A stretch of DNA of 64,000 nt from Desulfobulbaceae bacterium (GCA_004796425.1 QZLB01000097.1:16453-80452), one strand, 5' to 3'; positions 18,241-26,641 are shown, counted from the stretch's first letter. The notes: generated from the sequence alone by a model not told the origin. Translations and numbers: made by a program.

Positions 18241-20199
18241 ATGTACGACGACAAGGAACTAAAAGAATATCGGGATCTGCTCCCGACTCCTGACCATTTC
18301 GAAGAAGGGTTCGACTGGAAAACCATTGTCGGCGCCATTTTTATCGGCTTCCTGATGATGCCCGGTTCCATGTACCTGCAGTTGGTCATTGGTCAGGGAA
18401 TCGGACCGGCTGCTCGCTGGGTAACCATTATCCTGTTTGCGGAAATTGCCAAAAGAGCCCACTCCGATCTAAAGCAGCAGGAAATTTTTCTCCTCTATTA
18501 CATGGCTGGTGCGGCCCTTGCCTCTCCTTTCTCGGGACTGCTCTGGAACCAGTACCTGGTCCAGTCAGACGCCGCTAAAATGTTGGGATTGACCGAATAT
18601 ATTCCAACCTGGGTTGCACCAGGACCTGAATCGATGTCCATGATAGAGCGGACCTTTTTCCATCGTGACTGGATGATTCCCATCCTGCTCCTGGTGGGTT
18701 CACAGATTATTCAACGGATCGATCATTTCGGGTTGGGATATGCGTTGTATCGTATTACTTCCGATGTTGAAAAACTGCCCTTCCCCATGGCTCCGGTTGG
18801 TGCCCTGGGAACCATGGCGCTGGCTGAATCGGCAGAAGAAAAACAATCGAGCTGGAAATGGCGGGTCTTTTCAATCGGCGGGGTAGTCGGTCTGGCGTTC
18901 GGGGCAATATATGTATTGCTGCCCATTGTGTCGGGGCTGATCTTTACCGAGCAGATCCGCTTAATTCCGATACCCTGGATTGAATTGACTTCACATACCG
19001 AAGATGTCCTCCCGGCGGTAGCCACCGGACTGCAACTCGACCTCGGCCTGGTCTTTGTCGGTATGGTTCTACCGTTCTGGGCAGTAATCGGCGGTCTGAT
19101 CGGTTTGATCATCACCATAATCCTGAATCCAATCCTCTACGCCCAGGGAATTCTCCATCGCTGGCACCCGGGAATGGCCACTGTGGATACGGTCTTTGCC
19201 AACAATTTTGACTTTTATATGAGCTTTGGTATCGGGCTGGGTCTGGCCATCGGTGTCATCGGCATCTATTCCGTTGTCAAATCTATCAGGCAGTCAACCG
19301 CCAATCGAGGAGACTGGAAAGCGTTGTTCAATCCCCCGCCGGGAAGGGGCGACTTCAATTTTTGGATATCAATTGGCATCTATGTTTTTTCAACGCTTGC
19401 CTATGTCGGGCTGTGTGTCTGGCTGGTACCGACATTCCCCTGGATTTTCTTCCTGGCCTACGGCTTTATTTACACGCCGGTTATCTCTTATATTACCGCC
19501 CGGATGGAAGGTATCGCCGGCCAGTTTGTCAGCCTGCCGCTGGTCAGGGAAGCAAGTTTTATTGCCGGTGCGCGCTTTTTTGGCTACCAGGGTATCGAGA
19601 TCTGGTATGCACCAATTCCGATCCATAATTATGGAGAGGCAACCGTCCAGTTCAGACAGATCGAACTTACCGGTACTTCCATCAGGGGGATCATTAAGGC
19701 TGAAATTATCGTCTTCCCAATTGTCATGGTGGCCAGTCTGCTGTTTTCACAATTTATCTGGCGACTTGCTCCCATTCCCTCTTCGAGCTATCCCTATGCC
19801 CAGGAGCTTTGGCATCTCCAGGCCCTCAATACCCTGCTGATGCAGACCTCGACGCTGGAAGGCAACTCGCTCTTTTATCAGGCACTAAATGGTACCACCG
19901 TAATTTCCGGGGTGGGATTTGGTTTGCTGGCCTATGTTGTTTTGAGTTTTTTCGGCCTCCCGGTGCTGCTCATATACGGGGTGGTTAGAGGGTTGGGCCA
20001 ATCGACCCCCCATGGTCTCATTCTCGAAGTGTTCGGCGCCCTGCTCGGGCGGTATTATTTTATTAAAAAATACGGCCCCATGTGGCGCCAGTACGCGCCG
20101 GTGCTGCTGGCTGGGTTTTCCTGCGGTATGGGCTTAACCGGTATGTTTGCCATGGGCTTTGCTCTGATCATGAAATCGTTGAACCATATGGCTTACTGA
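18241..20199 (+). CDS. Second large polytopic membrane protein, OPT-like
   Basis: 652 residues, with a soluble N-terminus (MYDDKELKEYRDLLPTPDHF) and then about 14-15 hydrophobic helices. VEKLPFPMAPVGALGTMALAE (in two parts, about 177-197) parallels the NFPLLKVPQLIGEA loop of the preceding protein at a similar position, which supports a paralogous pair. A Gly/Pro-rich loop (NPPPGRGDFNFW) lies near the middle. The nearest known type is the oligopeptide-transporter-like superfamily. In the context of ATPase/FtsX proteins and an ABC exporter it could provide the inner-membrane path or act as a lipid or peptide permease; this is inference only. Confidence 0.62.
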   Translation: MYDDKELKEYRDLLPTPDHFEEGFDWKTIVGAIFIGFLMMPGSMYLQLVIGQGIGPAARWVTIILFAEIAKRAHSDLKQQEIFLLYYMAGAALASPFSGLLWNQYLVQSDAAKMLGLTEYIPTWVAPGPESMSMIERTFFHRDWMIPILLLVGSQIIQRIDHFGLGYALYRITSDVEKLPFPMAPVGALGTMALAESAEEKQSSWKWRVFSIGGVVGLAFGAIYVLLPIVSGLIFTEQIRLIPIPWIELTSHTEDVLPAVATGLQLDLGLVFVGMVLPFWAVIGGLIGLIITIILNPILYAQGILHRWHPGMATVDTVFANNFDFYMSFGIGLGLAIGVIGIYSVVKSIRQSTANRGDWKALFNPPPGRGDFNFWISIGIYVFSTLAYVGLCVWLVPTFPWIFFLAYGFIYTPVISYITARMEGIAGQFVSLPLVREASFIAGARFFGYQGIEIWYAPIPIHNYGEATVQFRQIELTGTSIRGIIKAEIIVFPIVMVASLLFSQFIWRLAPIPSSSYPYAQELWHLQALNTLLMQTSTLEGNSLFYQALNGTTVISGVGFGLLAYVVLSFFGLPVLLIYGVVRGLGQSTPHGLILEVFGALLGRYYFIKKYGPMWRQYAPVLLAGFSCGMGLTGMFAMGFALIMKSLNHMAY

Positions 20200-20227
20200 G
20201 CGGGACCACAACAGAAAAAAATAGCAA

Positions 20228-22798
20228 ATGGCTGACACCGACATCACAAAACGCTCTTTATTTTACTGGGTTTATAACCGGTATCGAGGACTCCAGGTCC
20301 TGCTTCTGGTGATTATTGTGGTGAGCCTGTTTTTCAGGGTATTTCCGCTGGAGATGCAGCGACGAATCATCAATGTCGCTATCAACCTGAAAATGATCGA
20401 CAAGCTCTATCTCTATTGTGTGCTCTATATGGGTGCAGTGCTGATCGCCGGTCTGCTGAAATATCTAACAAATACCATGCAGATGATGATCGGGCAGAAA
20501 ATTCTGATCGGTATGAGAAAAGAGCTTTATCAGCATATCCTCCAGCTACCGCTACCCTTTTTTCACCGGACACAAACCGGTACGATTATTTCCGCGCTCA
20601 CCGCCGAACTCACGGCCATCGCAACCTTTCTGGGAGGCGCACTGGCAGTGCCGATCACCTCTATCCTGACCTTTTTCACTTTCCTGGGGTTCATGATCTA
20701 CCTAAACCCATTGCTGGGTCTCTTGACCATGTTGATCTACCCCTTCGAAATGGCTGTTATCCCGCTCCTTCAACGCTGGTATAACAAATATAATCGCAAG
20801 CGTGTTGCCACCACTCGGACCCTGGCCTCAGTTGTGAATGAGTCGGTCACCGGTATCCATGAGGTGCAGGGAAATGCCAGCTATATCCTTGAGCAGGGAA
20901 AACTTGATCGCTTGGTTAAAAAAATCTACTCGCTCATGACCAAGCTTTTCATTTTCAAGTATGGCATCAAGTTCAGCAACAACCTGTTCCAATCCATTGG
21001 TCCCTTCCTGCTGTTTCTCATTGGTGGGTACATGGCAATCCATGGAGAATTTACCATTGGGGCACTGGTGGCCTTTCTCTCTGCGTATGAGAAAGTCTAT
21101 GACCCGTGGAAGGAGGTGATTGAGTATTACCAATCGTACCAGGATGCCCGGGTACGCTATAAACAGATCATGACTCTCTTTGCGTACCAGCCGGAATTCC
21201 TGCTTGAGCCTCTTGAGAAGCGAGAAGTATTCAATCTCAAAGGTGAAATTTCAGCAACCAACCTGAACTATTGGGTCAACGATAGTGTCCAGCTGCTGCA
21301 GGATATCTCGTTTCAGATCAAGCCGGGCAATCATGTTGCGCTTGTGGGCTTCTCCGGATCCGGTAAAAGTACCCTGAGCCTGCTGTTGAGTCAGCTGTAC
21401 CGTATTTCTTCGGGTTCACTGAAGATTGATAATCACGAGATATCCGATTTAACGAAACGTGACCTGGCTCGAAATGTCGCCAACGTTGCACAGCACCCGT
21501 TTATCTTTACCGGCACCGTTCGCGACAACCTCCTCTATGCGAGCAACACACTCCAAAAAGATGGCTTGATTGAAGCCATTCCTTCACCGCAGGAACAGAT
21601 GGAGATGATCAGGGAAGTGGGACTCGAAGAGGATACGCTGCGTTGGGGGTTACGCTCAGTAATTCCACTGGAAAAAGCTGCTCAGATGCGTGAGTCCTTT
21701 CTGAAAATGCGAGAAGTAATCCACCATGAGCTGCGTAATGAATTCACCCAGGCCATTGAATTCTATGATGCCCATACATTTCTTCACCATCAGCCCATCG
21801 CCACTAACCTGATTTTTGGAACTTATGGTGGTGCGTATCATGTGGATAAATTCATCACGAACCAGCAATTCAGAAGTTTTCTCTCGACCACAGGGTTGGA
21901 GAAAAAACTGCTCGACCTCGGCTTGATAATCGCCCGTTCGACCATCGAGTTTTTGGGTGATTTTCGTGCTGACGAATATTTCTTTCAAGGATCACCAATG
22001 AGTCAGGCTCGCTTTGATCACTATGAAGCGCTGGTAAAGCGAGCTGCAAAAATTGAATTTGATCAATTAAAAAGCAAAGAGTTAGAATCATTCCTGCAGC
22101 TTGCCCTAGATTTCACGCCGGGGATTCATAAAATCCACACCCTGAACAAACAATTTGAAGATGATATTCTCCGTGGTCGAAGCCAATTCCTGAAACAGGT
22201 GGCAGACATCGACCTGGATGAATGTCGTGATGGTGCGATCCAAACAGCCATTCTGCCCATCAGCGACATTGAAAAACAGGCCCGGACAACCACCAGCTAC
22301 ACCCCGTTCTGCTTTAACCAGTATCTCTTTAACCGAACCCTTCGGGATAACATTTTGTTTGGCACCGTGATCAACCAGGAACTTATCAGAGAAAAGCTTG
22401 GCACACTGGCTCTTGAGGTATTCAAAAAACACGGCCTGCTGGACGACATCATGGAAATCGGTCTGGATTTTCATGTCGGAAGTAAAGGGGATAATCTCAG
22501 TGGCGGCCAGAAACAAAAACTGGCTCTGGCTCGCGCCTTTCTGAAACATGCCCCCATTCTTATTATGGATGAGGCAACCGCCAGTCTTGATAATCGATCT
22601 CAGGCGCGAATACAGAACTATATTGAGACAAGATTACGCGGTAATACCACAGTAATTGCAGTGGTGCACCGGCTTGACATGATTTCTGGATATGACCATA
22701 TTATAGTCATGAAAGATGGTAAAATTGTCGAAGCCGGAAACTATCAAAATTTGATAGAACAACAGGGGGTTCTTTATGGACTCGTCAATGACAGCTGA
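20228..22798 (+). CDS. ABC exporter (fused TMD-NBD) with a split nucleotide-binding domain
   Basis: 856 residues, far longer than the usual 580-620. Type IV exporter membrane domain (about 15-320) with the LPLPFFHRTQTGTIIS coupling region, then the NBD. Walker A is GFSGSGKST (about 373-381), and a first Q-loop segment AQHPFIFTGTVRDNLLYA lies at about 422-439. Then come about 250 extra residues of helical, charged sequence, after which a second, similar segment appears (FNRTLRDNILFG, about 702-713). The signature LSGGQKQKLALARAF (757-771), Walker B ILIMDEATASLD (777-788) and His-loop VVHRLD (about 813) follow. All catalytic motifs are present, so it is probably active, with an inserted domain in the helical subdomain. 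No clear Shine-Dalgarno; the gap before it is 28 nt. Confidence 0.88.
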   Translation: MADTDITKRSLFYWVYNRYRGLQVLLLVIIVVSLFFRVFPLEMQRRIINVAINLKMIDKLYLYCVLYMGAVLIAGLLKYLTNTMQMMIGQKILIGMRKELYQHILQLPLPFFHRTQTGTIISALTAELTAIATFLGGALAVPITSILTFFTFLGFMIYLNPLLGLLTMLIYPFEMAVIPLLQRWYNKYNRKRVATTRTLASVVNESVTGIHEVQGNASYILEQGKLDRLVKKIYSLMTKLFIFKYGIKFSNNLFQSIGPFLLFLIGGYMAIHGEFTIGALVAFLSAYEKVYDPWKEVIEYYQSYQDARVRYKQIMTLFAYQPEFLLEPLEKREVFNLKGEISATNLNYWVNDSVQLLQDISFQIKPGNHVALVGFSGSGKSTLSLLLSQLYRISSGSLKIDNHEISDLTKRDLARNVANVAQHPFIFTGTVRDNLLYASNTLQKDGLIEAIPSPQEQMEMIREVGLEEDTLRWGLRSVIPLEKAAQMRESFLKMREVIHHELRNEFTQAIEFYDAHTFLHHQPIATNLIFGTYGGAYHVDKFITNQQFRSFLSTTGLEKKLLDLGLIIARSTIEFLGDFRADEYFFQGSPMSQARFDHYEALVKRAAKIEFDQLKSKELESFLQLALDFTPGIHKIHTLNKQFEDDILRGRSQFLKQVADIDLDECRDGAIQTAILPISDIEKQARTTTSYTPFCFNQYLFNRTLRDNILFGTVINQELIREKLGTLALEVFKKHGLLDDIMEIGLDFHVGSKGDNLSGGQKQKLALARAFLKHAPILIMDEATASLDNRSQARIQNYIETRLRGNTTVIAVVHRLDMISGYDHIIVMKDGKIVEAGNYQNLIEQQGVLYGLVNDS

Positions 22799-23312
22799 AA
22801 ATAATACAGAGCACAGCGCATGCAGAATTTCATGCGACTCTGAGTTTTTAAGGAAGTCCGCAACCTTCTCAGGAGTCAGTCCCGAAGTTATCAAGCTCTT
22901 CGCCTATCTGTCCTCCCGCCGCAGTTTTAAAGCCGGTGACTATCTCATAGCGCAAGGGGAAAAAGCAAATCAGGCATTTTTTGTGGTCAAGGGAACCGTT
23001 GAGATAACGGTACACCATCGTAACAAGGAAATTGTCCTCCAAGAACTCGAAGCACATGCCTTTTTTGGTGAACTTGCCCTGTTGGCAAAATTTCAGTGGT
23101 TTTTCAATGCCCGGGCAAAAGATGATCTTGAGGTGATCGTGATTGATCAGAAAACGTTTCAGAAGGTCATCGAAAAATTTCCAGAGAGTAAAGATTTGCT
23201 CACCGAACGGGTAATCCAGGCGCGGGTTGACAGACTTGTCCAACAGACAGCGTTCATGATTGATACGTTCCTTGATCCGGAAGCAGACAAATCCTCTGCT
23301 GCAATCGTATAA
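22776..23312 (+). CDS. Cyclic-nucleotide-binding-domain protein
   Basis: 178 residues. The ATG lies 23 nt inside the ABC exporter gene (ATG 22791 is also possible), so translation is coupled. The fold is a single cNMP-type beta-roll: LSSRRSFKAGDYLIAQGEKANQAFFVVKGTVEI (in parts, about 47-80) and FFGELALLAKFQWFF (about 95-109). The phosphate-binding cassette normally reads GE-x-ALL...R-x-A; here GELALL is kept but the Arg is not at the usual place (FNARAKDD follows). It may therefore bind another ligand or serve as a structural regulator. There is no DNA-binding domain, unlike Crp/Fnr. It may control the exporter post-translationally. Confidence 0.8.
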   Translation: MDSSMTAENNTEHSACRISCDSEFLRKSATFSGVSPEVIKLFAYLSSRRSFKAGDYLIAQGEKANQAFFVVKGTVEITVHHRNKEIVLQELEAHAFFGELALLAKFQWFFNARAKDDLEVIVIDQKTFQKVIEKFPESKDLLTERVIQARVDRLVQQTAFMIDTFLDPEADKSSAAIV

Positions 23313-23313
23313 A

Positions 23314-23913
23314 ATGAAATTCTTCGTACTCATATTCTGGTTACTCTTGATCACTGCCCTCAGCACTCCTTTACACGCCACCACCGAAGGAGTGCCAAAG
23401 GAAATTGCAGGCTTTCGGCTCGGTGAAGATATCACCGATTACCAGGAGATTGAGTATTCCGATTATTTAAAAAACGTGGTGATAATGGACTGGCATGGTT
23501 TTAAGAAAGGAGTCCTGTCCTATGGGATTTGTGCCTACCCGGGCAAGATCGTGCGGATTACCATGAAATATGCTGACTCCACAAAACCGTTTTATAACAA
23601 GCTGTTAAAGAAGTTTAAGCAGAAATACGGCAAACCAACCGAGTGGGGTGGTGATGCCTTTGGTATCCTCTTTAAGTGGAAATGGGTCTTTCTGGATGAG
23701 CAAAACGAGCGGGTGACCCTGATCCTTCAGCACAACCTCCAGGATCATAACGAAAATATCGGTACCGTAATGAAACTTACCTACCCCGAAAGAATCATTG
23801 ATGAGCAGGCCTGTTTCATTGAGCAGTGTGAGATAAATAAGAGTCAGGAAGAAAAAGCAAAGCTCGAGAAACGGTCTGAGACGAACTGGGATTATCTGAT
23901 ACCAAAGCAATAA
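23314..23913 (+). CDS. Secreted protein of unknown function
   Basis: About 199 residues. I start at ATG 23314, one base after the previous stop, because it opens a clear signal peptide (MKFFVLIFWLLLITALSTPLHA, cut before TTEGVP). The mature part is a compact alpha/beta sequence: GFRLGEDITDYQEIEY, GICAYPGKIVRITMKYAD, LKKFKQKYGKPTEWGG and FKWKWVFLDEQNERVTLIL. This Lys-rich helix followed by a W-rich strand resembles small periplasmic proteins with a conserved YG-P-x-W turn, but I cannot name a family. A Cys pair near the end (ACFIEQCEINK) could form a disulfide. Presumably it is a periplasmic component of the same system. Confidence 0.7.
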   Translation: MKFFVLIFWLLLITALSTPLHATTEGVPKEIAGFRLGEDITDYQEIEYSDYLKNVVIMDWHGFKKGVLSYGICAYPGKIVRITMKYADSTKPFYNKLLKKFKQKYGKPTEWGGDAFGILFKWKWVFLDEQNERVTLILQHNLQDHNENIGTVMKLTYPERIIDEQACFIEQCEINKSQEEKAKLEKRSETNWDYLIPKQ

Positions 23914-23914
23914 C

Positions 23915-24781
23915 ATGCTCGAACCTGCGGTTACACCATCCCGTGTCTGCTGGAACGGCCTCTCTTTTCATCTCGATCCGGGATGCGAAGTCACCATCAA
24001 GAACGACAGTCACCTGATCATCGAACACCAGCTCTCTCCACTGGCAGAAATCAGATGGTCAATCACCGGTAAGAAGAAACGAAATAAGAATTTTCAAAGC
24101 CTGGACCGCGATCTCAGTGCCAAATATGAGCGGTTGAAAATTTCTGATATATCGCGATTTCAAACGATTAGCAGTAATTTCGAACTGGCCTCTTATCGAA
24201 CCAATCATGGTGAGCATCGGGAACTGGTGCTGGCTCTTCAATGTAAAAGCTGTGGCACCAATTATCTGCTCCATTGTGCAGATTCCCAAGAACAATCCAA
24301 ACCGATCGTAACCCTTTATGAGCAGTTGAGTTGTACCCATCCAGGGACAGTCCGAAATCAGGTTTGGCAGATCCAGGATTTCTATTTTCTTGTTCCACAA
24401 ACCTTCTCCCTGAGCTCACAACGGTTTTCTCCAGGAAATTCTATCCTCACTTTTACAAATGGCCCCACCATCCTTTACTATGGTCGGATTGTTCCGACCC
24501 TGGCCGGTTCGCACCAGGAAGATTACGCAACCCTCTTCTGCTCGCTTACCGGGCTTCGACAGGACCAGCTTGTCGAAGAAAAATCGACTTTCTCCGGGCT
24601 CAACACCCCTTCCCTGACAAGTCGAATAGCGACCCTTTTACATCGTCGAAAGATTTTCCAGTGGGGACACGCTCAGATTTTTGAAGATCATGATCGATTC
24701 CTGGTCGTTTCTCTCCAGAGCAGGAAGCGTATCGATACGGATTTACAAAATAGATTATCAAATGGTTATGGGCTTATTTAG
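23915..24781 (+). CDS. Unknown protein encoded before the PqqD-like gene
   Basis: 288 residues, starting one base after the previous stop. No signal peptide is seen, so it is probably cytoplasmic. It looks like two related beta-rich halves: VCWNGLSFHLDPGCEVTI near residue 11 and VWQIQDFYFLVPQTFSLSS near 150, each followed by a strand-rich stretch. ALQCKSCGTNYLLHCAD (about 105-121) has a CxxC plus Cys that might bind metal. No family is recognised. Its last 20 nt overlap the PqqD-like gene, which suggests the two products work together. Confidence 0.6.
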   Translation: MLEPAVTPSRVCWNGLSFHLDPGCEVTIKNDSHLIIEHQLSPLAEIRWSITGKKKRNKNFQSLDRDLSAKYERLKISDISRFQTISSNFELASYRTNHGEHRELVLALQCKSCGTNYLLHCADSQEQSKPIVTLYEQLSCTHPGTVRNQVWQIQDFYFLVPQTFSLSSQRFSPGNSILTFTNGPTILYYGRIVPTLAGSHQEDYATLFCSLTGLRQDQLVEEKSTFSGLNTPSLTSRIATLLHRRKIFQWGHAQIFEDHDRFLVVSLQSRKRIDTDLQNRLSNGYGLI

Positions 24782-25154
24782 AAAGAAGAAACCGCACACA
24801 CCAATGCTCACCCGGGAACAGTCACTTGCGTGTCGGCCATTTCACAATGACGTGACCAGCTGGGAAGAGACATCGGAAGGGCTTATCCGAATCCAATATG
24901 AACTCCCGCTTTCACCTTTTCTTTCAGCGATCTTCAGCAAATTTACCGCCTCTCAAGCAAAACGCCCGATGCGAACGCTTGAACTAGACAAAATGGGCAG
25001 CGTGGTCTGGAAAATGATCGACGGGGAAAAAACGGCAGCAGAAATAATTTTGGAATTCGCCCGCTACAATAACATCACCAATCAGGAATCAGAGCAGGCA
25101 ATCACCCTATTTTTCAGACAACTCGGTAAGCGGGGGTTAATTGGGCTCTTCTGA
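24762..25154 (+). CDS. PqqD-like protein
   Basis: 130 residues; ATG 24762 or 24768, both inside the previous gene. The C-terminal 75 residues match the PqqD fold (a winged-helix-like peptide chaperone): LELDKMGSVVWKMIDGEKTAAEI followed by FARYNNITNQESEQAITLFFRQLGKRGLI (both read in parts). PqqD domains bind leader peptides of RiPP precursors and pass them to modifying enzymes. Here no radical-SAM enzyme or precursor gene is seen nearby, and the neighbours are transporters. It may therefore recognise a substrate for export rather than for modification (inference). It is the last gene of the set, with 8 bp to the convergent uracil-DNA-glycosylase-like gene. Confidence 0.78.
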   Translation: MVMGLFRKKKPHTPMLTREQSLACRPFHNDVTSWEETSEGLIRIQYELPLSPFLSAIFSKFTASQAKRPMRTLELDKMGSVVWKMIDGEKTAAEIILEFARYNNITNQESEQAITLFFRQLGKRGLIGLF

Positions 25155-25162
25155 TCCAAGAA

Positions 25163-25990
25163 TCAACGCTGCAGTTTCTTTACGATCATTTGAAGATCAT
25201 CCCACACTGCCTTTTTCATTTCCGGATTCTTGAGCAGAAAAACCGGGTGAAAGGTTGCCATCAGGTTGTATTTCTTATCAGTAGGGTCGGTATACTCAAG
25301 AAAGGTTCCCCGCTGTTGCGAGAGTGGTAGATTACTGCCTGTGAAGAGCCGGGTTGCAATAATTCCCATCGCGCAGATGATTTCTGGCTGGAGCAGTTGT
25401 ATCTGGTCGAATAGATGGGTAGAGCAGGTTGCAATGTGTTGATCAGTTGGCTGACAGGTCTCGGGAATTGAGCATTTGATAACATTGGTCACAAAAACCT
25501 CTGATTCTGAAAGTCCCATGGCCTCGATCATCCGACGAACCATCGCATCCTCTTCACGACCAAACAATTCCAACCCACTCAGCTGAACTGAGGGACGGTG
25601 GGTAAGCCAGTCACCAACGATCAATATCCTGACCGTGTTGCTACCAGCTCCGGGAGTGCTGATTTGTCTGCTCTGGTGAAGGCTGCAGACGCTACAACTC
25701 TGTATCCGCTCTGTTAACTCATCCAGCAGCCCCTCAGGCTGATCCTGGCTGCGGGCTGGGCTGGTCATCTGTGTATCAGCAATTGTGGACTGGTGATCAG
25801 GAGCCCGGAGAGACTCTGTTTCGCCAGTATTCTCGGACGATAGAAAACCTGAGAGACCAGGATGCATCGGATATTGATCGATCCCGCACACCTGGTGATA
25901 CTCAAGCAGCGAGCCTATGGAACGAAGCAGTTCTTTCTGTGTCACAAAAGACCTCGATAAAAATAGCGTAAGGGGATTGCACGCCTCCAT
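25163..25990 (-). CDS. Family-4-like uracil-DNA glycosylase, divergent motif A
   Basis: 275 residues. A variable 90-residue N-terminus precedes a UDG-superfamily domain: CSVCSLHQSR (Fe-S ligands, about 97-106), ILIVGDWLTHR (motif A place), FVTNVIKCSIPETCQPTDQHIATC (in parts, further Cys ligands), ICAMGIIATRLFTG and MATFHPVFLLKNPEMKKAVWDDLQ (in parts, motif B). Family 4 enzymes normally have GE-x-PG in motif A, where the water-activating residue sits; here it reads GDWLTH. Activity is therefore doubtful, or specificity has changed. GTG 25945 with GAGG six bases upstream is an alternative start. It may repair deaminated DNA, or be a structural homologue with another role. Confidence 0.72.
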   Translation of the reverse strand: MEACNPLTLFLSRSFVTQKELLRSIGSLLEYHQVCGIDQYPMHPGLSGFLSSENTGETESLRAPDHQSTIADTQMTSPARSQDQPEGLLDELTERIQSCSVCSLHQSRQISTPGAGSNTVRILIVGDWLTHRPSVQLSGLELFGREEDAMVRRMIEAMGLSESEVFVTNVIKCSIPETCQPTDQHIATCSTHLFDQIQLLQPEIICAMGIIATRLFTGSNLPLSQQRGTFLEYTDPTDKKYNLMATFHPVFLLKNPEMKKAVWDDLQMIVKKLQR

Positions 25991-26044
25991 TGTAAAACAG
26001 ATCAGATTCGCCGCAACAGAATTATGCGAGCCGTTTTAGTATAA

Positions 26045-26093
26045 ATCAGAAAATCTGATACCACTTTGCAGAAAAACTGAGAATTTTTCTCAG
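26045..26093. promoter_or_regulatory. Two inverted repeats in a divergent spacer
   Basis: ATCAGA-AAA-TCTGAT (26045-26059) and CTGAGAA-TTT-TTCTCAG (26077-26093) share the TCAGA/TCTGA core and lie between the glycosylase (-) and the HTH regulator (+). They could be operator sites for the HTH protein. Confidence 0.45.
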
Positions 26094-26171
26094 AAAAGTC
26101 AGAGCATCACTTCCCCATTTGTGGTATATCTTAATGAGCATATACACTAATATCCAACAGCGAGGTTTATC

Positions 26172-26543
26172 GTGGAAAAGGCTGAATTCAGCAAGATCAG
26201 AAAGAAACTGGGCAAAACTCAAAAACAACTTGCCTCACTTCTGGGCATGTCACTCAAGACCATCCACAGTTACGAACAGGGGTGGCGCTCAATTCCGGCG
26301 CATATTGAGCGGCAGCTGTTTTTTCTGCTGATCAACCAGCGGAAAAAGCAGAACCAGCTTGCACCCTGCTGGGATCAGAAAGAGTGCCAGGAAAAAGAAG
26401 ATTGTCCTGCCTGGGAGTTTCAAAGCGGCCACCTGTGCTGGTTCCTCTGCGGCACCTTGTGTGACTGTACAAGTGAGTCGACCTACAAAGACAAAATTAA
26501 TGTGTGCCGTTCATGCACCATTTTTAAATCGTTGGTTGAATAG
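26172..26543 (+). CDS. Small HTH protein with a Cys-rich two-CW-type tail
   Basis: 123 residues, GTG start behind GCGAGG. N-terminal XRE-type helix-turn-helix (KIRKKLGKTQKQLASLLGMS / LKTIHSYEQGWRSIP, about 8-42). The C-terminal half is Cys-rich with two CW pairs: CWDQKECQEKEDCPAWEF ... LCWFLCGTLCDC ... CRSCTIF. The pattern fits the two-CW domain found in anaerobes, presumably metal or redox binding. I infer a small redox- or metal-responsive DNA-binding regulator; inverted repeats just upstream suggest autoregulation. Confidence 0.78.
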   Translation: MEKAEFSKIRKKLGKTQKQLASLLGMSLKTIHSYEQGWRSIPAHIERQLFFLLINQRKKQNQLAPCWDQKECQEKEDCPAWEFQSGHLCWFLCGTLCDCTSESTYKDKINVCRSCTIFKSLVE

Positions 26544-26641
26544 CCACGAACCGGCTCCCCTTGTGTTGATTGCTCTCCGATCTTATTTTTTTGATACAAC
26601 AAAGGAAAGAGCATACCAACATTCAACAAAGAAGGTCGACG

